Assembly (NCBI GenBank): GCA_035405645.1
Contig: DAONJL010000020.1
Span: 1-38,932 of the forward strand
Reading direction: 5' to 3'
Length of the DNA stretch: 38,932 nt
From: DAONJL01 sp035405645 [NCBI: bacterium]
GTDB lineage: Bacteria > JAGOBX01 > DAONJL01
Shown here: positions 8,635 through 18,009 of the stretch, in pieces
Layout: every line of letters starts with the position of its first letter
Position numbering within the stretch: position 1 is the first letter of the stretch
The notes under the pieces: generated by a model
What the model saw: the letters and a program-made list of their open reading frames with translations, nothing else
Told to the model about the DNA's origin: nothing
Database searches by the model: none
Program-made: the position numbers and the translations under genes

Positions 8635-9854
8635 CTTTTTATTGCTATAATTAAATCTGACAATGGAATGAATATTGATATAGCGACAAAAACAATTACA
8701 ATTCCAATAATAAAAATCATAATAGGTTCTATATAAGTTACAATATTTTCAAGTGCAAAATTAACTTCTGTTTGTAAATGATTCCCTAATTTTTCTATTG
8801 TCTCATCTAATGTGCCTGTTTCTTCGCCTAATCCAATCATATAAGAATATACTTTGCTTATTCGTTTTTCTTTTAATAATGCTTCTTTCATTTTTAAACC
8901 TTTTTGCAAATTAATTATTATCTTATCAATCAAATCTTTAAATACAACATTTTCTATAATTTCTTTTGTTATTTGTAATGAATTAATTAAATTAACACCA
9001 TTATTCAAAAGTAATGATAATGTATTAAATAATTTTGCTGCATATAGCTTCTCATATAAATTTCCAAATAATGGAAGATGTAATTTTATTTTATCTAATG
9101 TGTTATTGTGAAATTTGATTTTTCTCAATATTAAAATTCCTATTAGTAAAATAAAAATAAATGATATAATAAATGTTGAATTTTTAAGGAAGAAATCAGA
9201 AATTGCAAAAAATAATTTTGTATAAAATGGTATGATTGTATTTATTGTTCCAAATATTTCTTTAAATTTTGGAAGTATTAAAGTTAAAATAATTATAATT
9301 CCAACAAAAGCAAGAAAGATTAAAATAACTGGATAAACAAGTGATGATTTAACGCGTTTTTCTAAATACAATTCTTTTTCAAGTTCATCAGCAAGTTTCT
9401 TTAATACTTCTATTAATTTACCACTATGTTCTGCTGCTTTTATGGAATTTATATACGCTTTGTTAAATATATCTGAATGATTATTTAATGCACTTGAAAA
9501 ACTTTCACCTTTCTTTACTCTTGAAATTATATCAATTATTCTCTTCTTTAATGAAATATTTTTTACTTCATTACCAATAATTTCCAGTCCCTCAAAAAGT
9601 TTTGCACCAGCATTTAAAACAACATATAATTGCCAGGTAAATAAAAATATTTCTTTTCTGGTAATTGGATTTAGAAGGGATAATAAAATAGATTTCTGAA
9701 AAAAATCTGATTTTTCTTTTATTTCTTCAAGTGAAATTAAAAAGACATTTTCTTTTTGAAGTTTTCTAATTGCTTCTTCTCGATTCTCGACTAATATTAT
9801 ATCTTCTATTAATTGCCCGCTTATTGTTCGTAATTTATATTGAAATTTTTTCAT
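8628..9854 (-). CDS. Type II secretion/type IV pilus inner-membrane platform protein (GspF/PilC family)
   Basis: The 408-residue protein has two GspF cytoplasmic four-helix domains (about 65-175 and 265-375) and three transmembrane segments (about 173-195, 227-245 and 375-400), the standard GspF/PilC layout. Typical family phrases are seen: FTWQLYVVLNAGAKLFEGLE, GKLIEVLKKLADELEKE, VYPVILIFLAFV, the second-domain repeat TLSLLLNNGVNLINSL, GEETGTLDETIEKLG and EPIMIFIIGIVIVFVAISIFIPL. The N-terminal 45 residues (YKLRTISGQLIEDIILVENREEAIRKL) are the usual small beta domain. No other secretion or pilus gene lies in the window, so the partner ATPase and pilins are elsewhere. It begins one base after the flgE stop. 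Confidence 0.93.
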   Translation of the reverse strand: MKKFQYKLRTISGQLIEDIILVENREEAIRKLQKENVFLISLEEIKEKSDFFQKSILLSLLNPITRKEIFLFTWQLYVVLNAGAKLFEGLEIIGNEVKNISLKKRIIDIISRVKKGESFSSALNNHSDIFNKAYINSIKAAEHSGKLIEVLKKLADELEKELYLEKRVKSSLVYPVILIFLAFVGIIIILTLILPKFKEIFGTINTIIPFYTKLFFAISDFFLKNSTFIISFIFILLIGILILRKIKFHNNTLDKIKLHLPLFGNLYEKLYAAKLFNTLSLLLNNGVNLINSLQITKEIIENVVFKDLIDKIIINLQKGLKMKEALLKEKRISKVYSYMIGLGEETGTLDETIEKLGNHLQTEVNFALENIVTYIEPIMIFIIGIVIVFVAISIFIPLSDLIIAIKRW

Positions 9855-9855
9855 T

Positions 9856-12444
9856 TTAGCGTTTTAAATTTATTGCATTTGCAATTAAATCACTTACTGT
9901 GGTTACTCCTCTTGCACTTAACTGAAAACCACGCTGCATTACTATTAAATTCGCTAATTCTTCTGCTAAATCTACATTTGAACCTTCAAGTGTGTGTGAT
10001 AAAATCGAACCACCAGCACCATAAGGATCTGCTTCGACTATCTTTGCTGTTATTGTATTTGAATTATTTATATAATTACCATTACCTGCTGATGTTAAAT
10101 CCTGTGGATTTGAAAATGTTGCTAATGCTATGCCTGCTATATTTTTACTTATATCATTCGAATAATATCCTATAATTCTTCCGTATTGGTCAACACCAAG
10201 TTCTTTTAAATATCCTGCTGAATGTCCATCTACTTTATCAAATTGTAAATCAGAATATCCAGCAAATTGAAATACATTTGACATATCAACATTAAAAGTC
10301 ATTGGATATTTTGTATTAAATTGAAGCGTTGCTATTGTTGTGCCGCCATTCATTTCGCCTGCTTTGTTAAAATTTAATTTTATTTGTTCTTTATCATCTA
10401 TTAAATACTCTGCTCTTATTTTTGTTGTCGTTGGTAAATTAATTATTCCATCTTTATCGCCATCTATAAAAATTACTTCATTATTTGCTATCACATAATT
10501 ATTTGAATCTATCTCTTTGCCATCATCAGTATATAATTTTAAAGTATTTGGTCTTGGATTACCTGATAATTTTATATGTGATTTACCATTATAATTTATT
10601 TCTTCTACCTGTGATATTGGATTATCTTTTACTGTATAGTCTATTGTCATTATTTCATCAATACCAATTACTGGCGAATCTAAAATACCATCGCCATCTT
10701 TATCTATTGGTTTTAATAAATTGCCTTCTACTTCAAAATCACTTATACTTAATGTTCGTGTCGAACCTGTATTTTTATTTGTTACTATTATGCTTATATT
10801 TTTTGATGTATCAATTTCATCTGCTAATGTTATTGTTTCTACTTTGCCACTTCCTTCAAATACATCTTTATTTTTCCTGGTTGATGATATAATTGAATCT
10901 GCACATAAATATTTTATTTTTACACTCACACCTGCTCCTACAAATGGCTCATCTTTTATCCCATCACCATTCAAATCAACTGGCACTATAACATTATTAT
11001 GAACTTCATAATAATTTGATGGTAATGGTTCTGAACTTCCATCGACATAAATCTGAATAGATGAAACATCAGGTATATTATCAAGCACAAAACTTTCAGC
11101 TATTTCTGTTGATGTGAATGTTGCTGTTTTTGCTAATCCATCATCTAATGAATAATATTCTACTTCTATCTTTTCATTTTCGCCTATCGCTCTTTTTATT
11201 ACTATTTTATTGCCTTCAAATATTTCTATATCGTCCCGTGATATTGTCTCACTTTTATTCGTTAATGTATTTATTACTTTTATACCAATTGTTCTTTCTT
11301 CATTTATTGTATCATTTACTGTTATTGTTGCTGCTGAACCTGTGCCTTTAAATGTTTCTATCTCATATAATTTTGGTTCCCACACCCATTGATTTGTTCC
11401 TATCCTATAAAATCTTAATAATAAATTATGTGGTTGGCCAGTATTATCATATATCACTGTTTCTGTTGAATATCCATTTGTTATTAATGTGCCTGAATTT
11501 GTTATTTCTGCATAAATTGGTTTACTTATATCTGCACCAATTGTCATTTCTATTCCTGGTATTAATTGTGTTGTTTTTATTGGTGTTGTTGAATCTATCG
11601 GAATTGTGCCTGCACTAAATTCATATATTTCTTCTGTTTCTGAATTTGCTGGTATGAAATTTACCAATGCTGAACCATCTGGATTAATATTTATTTTATA
11701 TTTGCCTTGCCGTGTATCAAGTGAATCACCTCGTATCTTCAATAAACCATTTACTGAATCTGATGAAATTTCTGTATTATCATATTTTGATAATGTTAAT
11801 ACTGATGTATTAAATCTGCTTAAACTTAATGTGCTATCTAAATTATTTTCTAATGATGTATATGTTGTTGCGGATGCTGGCATTAAAAATTTATCCTGGT
11901 CAATTATTATATCTGTAGGTTGGCTTGCTGAATTTATATTACCATTTTTATCGGCTAACCAACCTTGCACAAATCCACCATCTGCTGTTACTAAATTTAA
12001 TGGCTTAATTAATGTTGGATTGCCTGAATAATAAATTATCTTTCCATTATTATCTATTTGTGGATAACCATCTTCTTTTGAAAATGCGCCACAATCAAAA
12101 TTAAATCTTCCTACTTTTGTATAATATGTTTTATTCTCTATCTTATCTTTAACAATAAAAAAACCATTTCCATTTATTGCAAGGTCTGTTACTCTATCTG
12201 TTGAAATATAATTTTCTGAATTCATTATTTTTCGAACATTTGCAACATTAGCGCCTATTCCTTGCTGTAATGGATTTATGTTTATTTGTGGATTGTTGTA
12301 TGATTTATTAAATAATTCTTCAAAAATAGTATCATGTCTTTTATATCCTATTGAATTTACATTTGAAATATTATTTGAAATAACATCAAATGCAGTTTGA
12401 TGAACTATCATTCCACTTGCACTTGTATATAATCCTTGAAACAT
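9856..12444 (-). CDS. flgE: Flagellar hook protein FlgE, enlarged by a modular insertion
   Basis: This is the structural subunit of the flagellar hook, exported by the flagellar type III apparatus. The N-terminus (MFQGLYTSASGM, ISNNISNVNSIGYK) and C-terminus (GSNVDLAEELANLIVMQRGFQLSARG, then VSDLIANAINLKR) are the conserved D0/D1 rod-hook segments, and NGNGFFIV is the FlgE/FlgG core motif. At 862 residues it is about twice the usual length. The excess is about residues 364-685, four tandem beta modules of about 75 residues arranged A-B-A'-B'. Three of them carry acidic loops: DLNGDGIKDEP (490-500), DKDGDGILDSP (581-591) and DGDKDGIINLP (661-671), resembling calcium-binding loops. The ribosome-binding site AAGGAG is close to the ATG, and a sigma-28-like promoter lies upstream. 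Confidence 0.95.
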   Translation of the reverse strand: MFQGLYTSASGMIVHQTAFDVISNNISNVNSIGYKRHDTIFEELFNKSYNNPQININPLQQGIGANVANVRKIMNSENYISTDRVTDLAINGNGFFIVKDKIENKTYYTKVGRFNFDCGAFSKEDGYPQIDNNGKIIYYSGNPTLIKPLNLVTADGGFVQGWLADKNGNINSASQPTDIIIDQDKFLMPASATTYTSLENNLDSTLSLSRFNTSVLTLSKYDNTEISSDSVNGLLKIRGDSLDTRQGKYKININPDGSALVNFIPANSETEEIYEFSAGTIPIDSTTPIKTTQLIPGIEMTIGADISKPIYAEITNSGTLITNGYSTETVIYDNTGQPHNLLLRFYRIGTNQWVWEPKLYEIETFKGTGSAATITVNDTINEERTIGIKVINTLTNKSETISRDDIEIFEGNKIVIKRAIGENEKIEVEYYSLDDGLAKTATFTSTEIAESFVLDNIPDVSSIQIYVDGSSEPLPSNYYEVHNNVIVPVDLNGDGIKDEPFVGAGVSVKIKYLCADSIISSTRKNKDVFEGSGKVETITLADEIDTSKNISIIVTNKNTGSTRTLSISDFEVEGNLLKPIDKDGDGILDSPVIGIDEIMTIDYTVKDNPISQVEEINYNGKSHIKLSGNPRPNTLKLYTDDGKEIDSNNYVIANNEVIFIDGDKDGIINLPTTTKIRAEYLIDDKEQIKLNFNKAGEMNGGTTIATLQFNTKYPMTFNVDMSNVFQFAGYSDLQFDKVDGHSAGYLKELGVDQYGRIIGYYSNDISKNIAGIALATFSNPQDLTSAGNGNYINNSNTITAKIVEADPYGAGGSILSHTLEGSNVDLAEELANLIVMQRGFQLSARGVTTVSDLIANAINLKR

Positions 12445-12457
12445 ATTTGTTTCTCCT

Positions 12458-12475
12458 TATAATAATATTATTATA
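12458..12475. repeat. Perfect 18-bp palindrome in the flgE leader
   Basis: TATAATAAT is followed directly by its reverse complement ATTATTATA. It lies between the predicted sigma-28 start site and the flgE ATG, touching the AAGGAG ribosome-binding site. It could form a weak hairpin beside the ribosome-binding site or be an operator. In DNA this AT-rich it may also be chance. Confidence 0.35.
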
Positions 12476-12494
12476 CTTTTTTCTCTTAATTTTA

Positions 12495-12521
12495 TTATCG
12501 ACTGATTTTGAAAAAAACTTA
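12495..12521 (-). promoter_or_regulatory. Sigma-28 (FliA)-like promoter for flgE
   Basis: The minus strand reads TAAGTTTT (12521-12514), 11 bp, then GTCGATAA (12502-12495). The FliA consensus is TAAAGTTT, 11 bp, GCCGATAA, so spacing is exact and the -10 differs at one base. The predicted start near 12488 leaves a leader of about 45 nt before the flgE ATG. The location in front of a flagellar gene supports it. Confidence 0.65.
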
Positions 12522-12590
12522 AAGGAATTTTGTAGATTTGTAAATATGTAAAAAATATTTTTTAAAATCAGGATATTATCTTTATTTTAA

Positions 12591-13499
12591 TTAATTTTTT
12601 ACGCCCTGTCTTGTTTTTCGTAATTTAAATAAATTTATTAAATCATTGACTAATTCTGTTTTTGTTTTATTATATACTGGCGCTATTAAATAATCTGCTT
12701 GCACATCTGCTATCAATCGATGTATCACTATATCTTCTTTTAAATGTTCTAAAAAATTTACAAGGTAATTTAGATATTCTTCATAAGTTAATAAATTTAT
12801 TTTTCCTTCTTCATATAATTTTGCTGCATAAGTATTCCTGACAATATGAAAATGATGTATTTTAACTCCATCTATTTTTATCTCTGATAATTTTTTTGCC
12901 ATTTCTATTATTGTTTCTTCTTTATCAGTTGGTAATCCAAGTATTATATGGCTGCATATTTCTATATTATATTTTTTAATAAGTTCAACAGCAGAATAAA
13001 AATCTTCAACAGTATGATTTCTATTTAAAAATTTTAATGTTTCATTATTAATACTTTGTAGTCCTAATTCAATCATTAAATATTTTTCTGACACAGCAGA
13101 TTTTATTATTTTAATTATTTCCTCATTTATACAATCTGGTCTTGTGCTTATACTTATGCCTATTACTTCATCATAGATTATTAGTTGTTTTAATAATTTT
13201 GCAAACGAATAATAATCTGTTGTATAAGTATTTGTATTTGGCTGTAAATAAACAATAAATTTTTTTGCTTTATTTTTTGTTTTATAAAATTTTATTGATT
13301 CACTTACCTGTAAATTAACAGGTAAATCAGGAAATAAAACACCAGAATAACTTTCAGGCGAACAAAAAATGCAGCCTTTATTTGAAAGTGTGCCATTTCG
13401 ATTTGGACATTGAAATTTCGCATCAACTGCTATTTTATATACTTTTTCACCAAATCGTTTTTTATAATAATCACTTAATTTATAAAAATAATTTTCCAT
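12591..13499 (-). CDS. Radical SAM protein, YhcC/TIGR01212 family
   Basis: The 302-residue protein has the family's distinctive iron-sulfur motif C-x11-C-x2-C (Cys31, Cys43, Cys46, in FQCPNRNGTLSNKGCIFC) in place of the common C-x3-C-x2-C. Further radical SAM features are FIVYLQPNTNTYT, ISISTRPDCI, the ELGLQSINNETLKFLNR strand and SHIILGLPTDKEETI. The family resembles the Elp3 radical SAM fold without its acetyltransferase domain. The reaction of TIGR01212 proteins is not established. The ATG directly abuts the stop codon of the upstream TPR gene, so it is likely the last gene of the mutL operon. About 70 bp separate its stop from the flgE promoter. Confidence 0.92.
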   Translation of the reverse strand: MENYFYKLSDYYKKRFGEKVYKIAVDAKFQCPNRNGTLSNKGCIFCSPESYSGVLFPDLPVNLQVSESIKFYKTKNKAKKFIVYLQPNTNTYTTDYYSFAKLLKQLIIYDEVIGISISTRPDCINEEIIKIIKSAVSEKYLMIELGLQSINNETLKFLNRNHTVEDFYSAVELIKKYNIEICSHIILGLPTDKEETIIEMAKKLSEIKIDGVKIHHFHIVRNTYAAKLYEEGKINLLTYEEYLNYLVNFLEHLKEDIVIHRLIADVQADYLIAPVYNKTKTELVNDLINLFKLRKTRQGVKN

Positions 13500-16400
13500 T
13501 TATTTTGCTAATTCAAATTCCCTATCTGCTAAATTTTTTAATTCTTTTTTATCATATATAAAATAATTCATTAAATGCTTAAATTTCTTATCACCTTCAT
13601 AATTATTTAAATAATACATTGCCTCATCTTCATTATCTGTCTTTATTAAGGTAATAATTAAATTTTTTATTGCAGGTTGAAAATCTTTATTATTTTTCAA
13701 AACAAGATTATAATATTCAATTGCTGTATTGTATTGCTCATTTAAATAATATAAATTTCCTATTAAAAATTCGATATAATTTTTATTTTTAAATGGATTT
13801 GTTAAAAGTTGATTTTTTAAAAATTCTATTCCGTTCTTGATTTGATTTGTATTTTTAAAAAATAATGCTATTTCTTTTAGATAAAATTGTGAACACGAAC
13901 TGGATATATAGGCTGATTTAAGTGCTTCAAATGCACTCTTATAATTTCTGTTTTTAAAATAATATAAATAATTTATAAAATGATTAATATCAATAGGTTG
14001 AACATTCACAAAATTCTTTGGTTCATAATTTAATAATTCTATTTCTCTTTTCTTTATATAATTTAAAAAAATTTTTAATATTGTTCTTTGTTTATTATCA
14101 TCAATTTGATTTATTATTTTTTCTGCTTCCTCAATTTTGTTTTGATTTAATAAAAATCTTATTTTATAAATTGGATTTTCTAATAATTTTTCATTCTCTT
14201 TTATTTCTTTTAATTTTGTTAAACATTCTTCGGCTTTTTGAAAATTCTTTAAATTATAATATGCTAAATATAAATTATTTAATATATCAAAATTATCTTC
14301 TGTGTAATATAATGCTTTTTCATAATTTATTCGTGCATTTTCAAAATCATCAAGTTTAAAATAACAATTTCCAATTTTAAAATATGTCTTATCTTTATTT
14401 ATATTAGATTTGATATTGTTTTCATAAAATGTTATTGCATATCTATATTTTCCTTCTTCATAATTTTTATCGCCCTGGATTTCATTTAGTAAATATAAAT
14501 ATTGTTCAACAACTGGTAAATTATATTTTTTTAAATTTAATAATAGTAAATTTAGTTTATTAAAATTTTGTTGTTCAAATAATATTCTTACTTCAAGTAA
14601 ATCTAAATCAATCCATTCTTTATTTTCAGTTAAAATTCGTATTCTTTGAACTTGTTCTAATGCTCTTTCAAAATTTCTAAAATTGTAATTTAATTTTGCA
14701 AGATTAAATAATGTTGAAATTTTTTCTTTTATCTGTAATGATAATGAAAAATAAATAAATGCTTTTAAATATTGATGTGTATGCAAATTACATAAACCAT
14801 AATAAAAATAATAATCTGGTATAAATTTATTCTCTATAAATTTTAATTTTTCTAAATGTAATAATGCTTCAGTATATTTTTTTTCTTTTATGTAATTTAG
14901 AAAAACCTGTTTAACTTTTTCAAAATATTCTTTTTTTAATTTTACTTCTGTTTTTGTTGTTATGTAATTAAGTGAATTGATAATTTTAGTGTCATCATCA
15001 AAAAGACCTAATGATTTTAACTTATTTTTTGCATAGATTGAATTAGTATCAATTTGTAAAATATTAAATAAATAATATTCTGTTTTTTTTATATTACCAA
15101 ATCGTGTATTTAATTCGATCAATTTTTCTAATACCTGATAATTATATGGATTTATTTCATTTACTATTTCTAAATATTTTATTTGTTCTGCATAATTCTT
15201 TTTATTTGCAAATATTTCTGATATAAAATAATTTACTTCTTCATTTTTTGGATTTTTTTCTATATATTTTTGCCAATAAATTAATGCATTATCATAATTA
15301 TTATTTAGATATTCTATAAAACCTTTTAAATATAATACTTCATCATTTTGTAAATAATATTCATTTAATTCATTGAATTTTCCTGCTGCTATTAAATATT
15401 TTAAATATTCTTCTTCTATTTTTTGTTCTGCTAATTTACCTGTATTTTTTAACTCTTTAAAAAAATCTTCTAATTCAAGTAAATTAAATGTCTTTTTAAA
15501 AAATTTTATTTTTAATAATATATATTCATTATTAGATTTAAAAAAATCATCAAGATAAAAAAAACAAAAAGACAAAAAATCATATTGTTCATTATTAAAC
15601 ATTTCATTCAAATTTTCTAAAATAAAAATCTCTGGTATATTTCTCAAATTAAATTTTGTAATAAGTAATTTAAAAAAGAATTGGTATTTTTCTATATCAT
15701 TTATTTTTTTAAATGCTGAAACCATTTTTATTAATAATTCAATATCTAATTTTTCAGTCAATATATAATTATTAAAATTATTTATTGCTTCATTAATATT
15801 ATTTTCATCTAAATAAATCATAATAAGTATTCGTAATAATTTTTTATCTGCTGGATTTTTTTTAGTATATAGTTCTATTAATTCCCTGGCATTTTTATAA
15901 TCTTTAAGTTTATAATTTAACTCTGCTGCTTTTTGCAGCATTATTGGATTATTTTTAAATTCCTCTTTAAATGAATTATATAACTCTGCTGCTTCTGCAT
16001 AATTTTGTGATTTTAAATAATAATTAAATAAATCAGATATAGCATTTATTTTATCTTCATAAGAAATTCTTTTTGAATAAATTAATTTTTTAGCAAATGA
16101 TATATAACTTGTATAATTCTCTATATTGTAATAAAATTTTGTTATTTCAAATAAATGCTGTGGATTATCTTCATCTATTGCTAATCCTGTTAAATAATAT
16201 TTTTCTGCATTTATATAATCATTCTCTTGAAAATATAATTTACCTAAATATGTATATGCTATTTGTTCTCTATTATTTAATTTAATTGCTGTTTGTAATT
16301 CTATTTGTGATTTTGCATAATTTTTTTCGTAATAATAAATAATACCTAAATAAGTATGCGCTTTTGGCTCATCTGCTTTATATAAGATAACTTTAATTAA

Positions 16401-16619
16401 ATAACTTTTTGCCTTTGAAAAATTATTATTATTAAAAAATTCAATTGCTATTTTTAAATAATGTTCTACTCGATTAATCTCTGAAAGGTCTGATGATAAT
16501 AATAATTCTTCTGCTTCATTTAATTTTTTCTCTTTTAAAAGCGAATTAAATTTATTTGAAGAAAAAGCCAGAAGAAAAAATGAAAGAAAAATGCAGAAAA
16601 AAAAATTATTGTATCTCAT
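13500..16619 (-). CDS. Large secreted or envelope TPR-repeat protein
   Basis: The 1039-residue protein begins with a signal peptide (RYNNFFFCIFLSFFLLAFSS, about 22 residues) and is then almost wholly built of tetratricopeptide repeats. Clear examples are AKAHTYLGIIYY-type helices near residue 90 (KAHTYLGIIYYYEKNYAKSQ), AYTYLGKLYFQENDYINAE, TYFKIGNCYFKLDDFENARI, ILNNLYLAYYNLKNFQKAE and NYIEFLIGNLYYLNEQYNTA. No enzymatic domain is visible. TPR superhelices act as scaffolds for protein complexes, so a periplasmic or outer-membrane assembly role is plausible but unproven. It overlaps the class II aldolase gene by four bases and abuts the radical SAM gene. Very high Asn, Lys and Tyr content follows from the AT-rich coding. 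Confidence 0.87.
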   Translation of the reverse strand: MRYNNFFFCIFLSFFLLAFSSNKFNSLLKEKKLNEAEELLLSSDLSEINRVEHYLKIAIEFFNNNNFSKAKSYLIKVILYKADEPKAHTYLGIIYYYEKNYAKSQIELQTAIKLNNREQIAYTYLGKLYFQENDYINAEKYYLTGLAIDEDNPQHLFEITKFYYNIENYTSYISFAKKLIYSKRISYEDKINAISDLFNYYLKSQNYAEAAELYNSFKEEFKNNPIMLQKAAELNYKLKDYKNARELIELYTKKNPADKKLLRILIMIYLDENNINEAINNFNNYILTEKLDIELLIKMVSAFKKINDIEKYQFFFKLLITKFNLRNIPEIFILENLNEMFNNEQYDFLSFCFFYLDDFFKSNNEYILLKIKFFKKTFNLLELEDFFKELKNTGKLAEQKIEEEYLKYLIAAGKFNELNEYYLQNDEVLYLKGFIEYLNNNYDNALIYWQKYIEKNPKNEEVNYFISEIFANKKNYAEQIKYLEIVNEINPYNYQVLEKLIELNTRFGNIKKTEYYLFNILQIDTNSIYAKNKLKSLGLFDDDTKIINSLNYITTKTEVKLKKEYFEKVKQVFLNYIKEKKYTEALLHLEKLKFIENKFIPDYYFYYGLCNLHTHQYLKAFIYFSLSLQIKEKISTLFNLAKLNYNFRNFERALEQVQRIRILTENKEWIDLDLLEVRILFEQQNFNKLNLLLLNLKKYNLPVVEQYLYLLNEIQGDKNYEEGKYRYAITFYENNIKSNINKDKTYFKIGNCYFKLDDFENARINYEKALYYTEDNFDILNNLYLAYYNLKNFQKAEECLTKLKEIKENEKLLENPIYKIRFLLNQNKIEEAEKIINQIDDNKQRTILKIFLNYIKKREIELLNYEPKNFVNVQPIDINHFINYLYYFKNRNYKSAFEALKSAYISSSCSQFYLKEIALFFKNTNQIKNGIEFLKNQLLTNPFKNKNYIEFLIGNLYYLNEQYNTAIEYYNLVLKNNKDFQPAIKNLIITLIKTDNEDEAMYYLNNYEGDKKFKHLMNYFIYDKKELKNLADREFELAK

Positions 16620-17395
16620 TTTAAATATTTTAAAATTTCTTGTTTTATTATCTCTGATAATTTATCAATCGTTTCATTTTCATTTAATTTTAGTTTTTTT
16701 AAATTTTGTGAACATTCAAAATCAGCCGAACATTCAAATGATTTTGATTGGATTTTTAATTTTTCTTTTACTTCTTTTAATTTATTTACTTCTTCTTCAC
16801 TTAATATTCTTATGTTTCCTAATTGCATTCCAAAAAATAAAATCTTTGCATAATGTTCTATTTGCTCTAATTTAAAATATGCATCCCAAACATCTTTACC
16901 AACAGTTAAAACGCCGTGATTTGCTAATAGCATTGCATCTGTTTGTTTTATATATTCTCGAACTGCTGCTGGCACTTCTTCTGTTGATGGTGTTGCATAT
17001 TTTGCTACTGGCACAGAACCAAGAGTAACAATGATTTCAGGTAATACATTTACTGCAAGTGGAATATTATTTATAGCAAATGCAGTAGCAAATGTTGGAT
17101 GTGCATGCACCACTGCATTTACATCTGAACGATTTTTATATACTTCTAAATGCATTTTTATTTCTGATGATGGTTTTAAATTACCTTGAATTACTTCTGC
17201 TTTTGAATTAATGAGTAATAGCATTTCCTCTGTCATAAAGCCTTTACTAATACCTGTTGGTGTTGCTAAAAATAAATCATCATCAACTTTTATTGTTATA
17301 TTTCCATCATTTGATGCTACAAAATCTTTCTCATACATTATTCTTCCTATTTTTATTATTTCCTTTTTTAATAAATATATTTGCTTTTGCATCAT
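16616..17395 (-). CDS. Class II aldolase/adducin family protein
   Basis: The 259-residue zinc-dependent aldolase-type protein belongs to the L-fuculose-1-phosphate aldolase / ribulose-5-phosphate 4-epimerase superfamily. Visible active-site elements are SNDGNIT (phosphate-binding loop), Glu78 in PSSEIKMH (catalytic acid/base position in FucA), and the zinc ligands His98 and His100 (HAHPTFATAFA) with His160 (NHGVLTVG). The C-terminal 45 residues are charged and extend beyond the core. Substrate could be a sugar phosphate or methylthioribulose phosphate; sequence alone does not decide. It overlaps both neighbours by four bases, so it is translationally coupled in the mutL operon. Confidence 0.9.
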   Translation of the reverse strand: MMQKQIYLLKKEIIKIGRIMYEKDFVASNDGNITIKVDDDLFLATPTGISKGFMTEEMLLLINSKAEVIQGNLKPSSEIKMHLEVYKNRSDVNAVVHAHPTFATAFAINNIPLAVNVLPEIIVTLGSVPVAKYATPSTEEVPAAVREYIKQTDAMLLANHGVLTVGKDVWDAYFKLEQIEHYAKILFFGMQLGNIRILSEEEVNKLKEVKEKLKIQSKSFECSADFECSQNLKKLKLNENETIDKLSEIIKQEILKYLK

Positions 17396-18009
17396 ATTAA
17401 AAAATCTAAAAATTTAAAATTATAATTTTGAAAATCATTTATTGAATCATAATCTTTTAAAATTTTTTCATCATTTACATCAACATATTTTACTTTCTCT
17501 CTTAATTTATTTATTACATTTTTTGCATTGCTTGTCAATTCTTCTTTTAAAAAATAATCTATAAATTTTTTATCAAAAATTATTGGATGACCACATTGCC
17601 TATTATATGATGGTATTATTATTTTATCTTCCTCTACTGATTCTATTAACTTTTTATATGTTCTATATTTTACTAATGGTATATCGCAAAGTGTTAATAA
17701 TACATAATTATAATCTATTTTTAAATTCTGTAAATATTTTATTCCTTTTATTAATGATGAAAATTGTCCTTTTTCATACTCTTCATTAAAAATAAAATTT
17801 ATTATCTCAGTATTGGAAAAATATTTTAATATTATTTCCTTTTTGTAGCCTAAAACAATTATTATTTTTTTTACTTCACTTTTTAAAAGATTATTAATAA
17901 TATATTCAAGAAAAAATTTATTTTTATATTTGATTAATGGTTTTGGATAATTCGCCATTCTTGATGATAAACCTGCTGCAAGAATAATTGCTACAATATC
18001 ATTTTTCAT
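17392..18009 (-). CDS. MobA/MocA-like NTP transferase (NTP_transf_3)
   Basis: The 205-residue nucleotidyltransferase opens IVAIILAAGLSSRMANYPKPL, the LAAGxSxRMGxxKxL nucleotide-binding signature with Lys23. It then has IIIVLGYKKEII, FNEEYEKGQFSSLIKG and LTLCDIPLV, where Asp108 is the metal-binding position (usually GDxP, here CDIP). RQCGHPIIFDKKF is the conserved distal loop. The pattern is closest to MocA-like cytidylyltransferases, but similar proteins activate sugars or phospho-compounds. Next to a class II aldolase and a glycosyltransferase, a role in making an activated precursor is plausible. Its start overlaps the GT4 gene by 11 bases and its stop overlaps the aldolase start by four. 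Confidence 0.87.
   Translation of the reverse strand: MKNDIVAIILAAGLSSRMANYPKPLIKYKNKFFLEYIINNLLKSEVKKIIIVLGYKKEIILKYFSNTEIINFIFNEEYEKGQFSSLIKGIKYLQNLKIDYNYVLLTLCDIPLVKYRTYKKLIESVEEDKIIIPSYNRQCGHPIIFDKKFIDYFLKEELTSNAKNVINKLREKVKYVDVNDEKILKDYDSINDFQNYNFKFLDFLI

Noticed and set aside
11942-11956. A GCCGATAA match to the sigma-28 -10 inside flgE on the minus strand
   Set aside because: No TAAA-type -35 at the required spacing; it encodes Ala-Asp-Lys in the hook protein.
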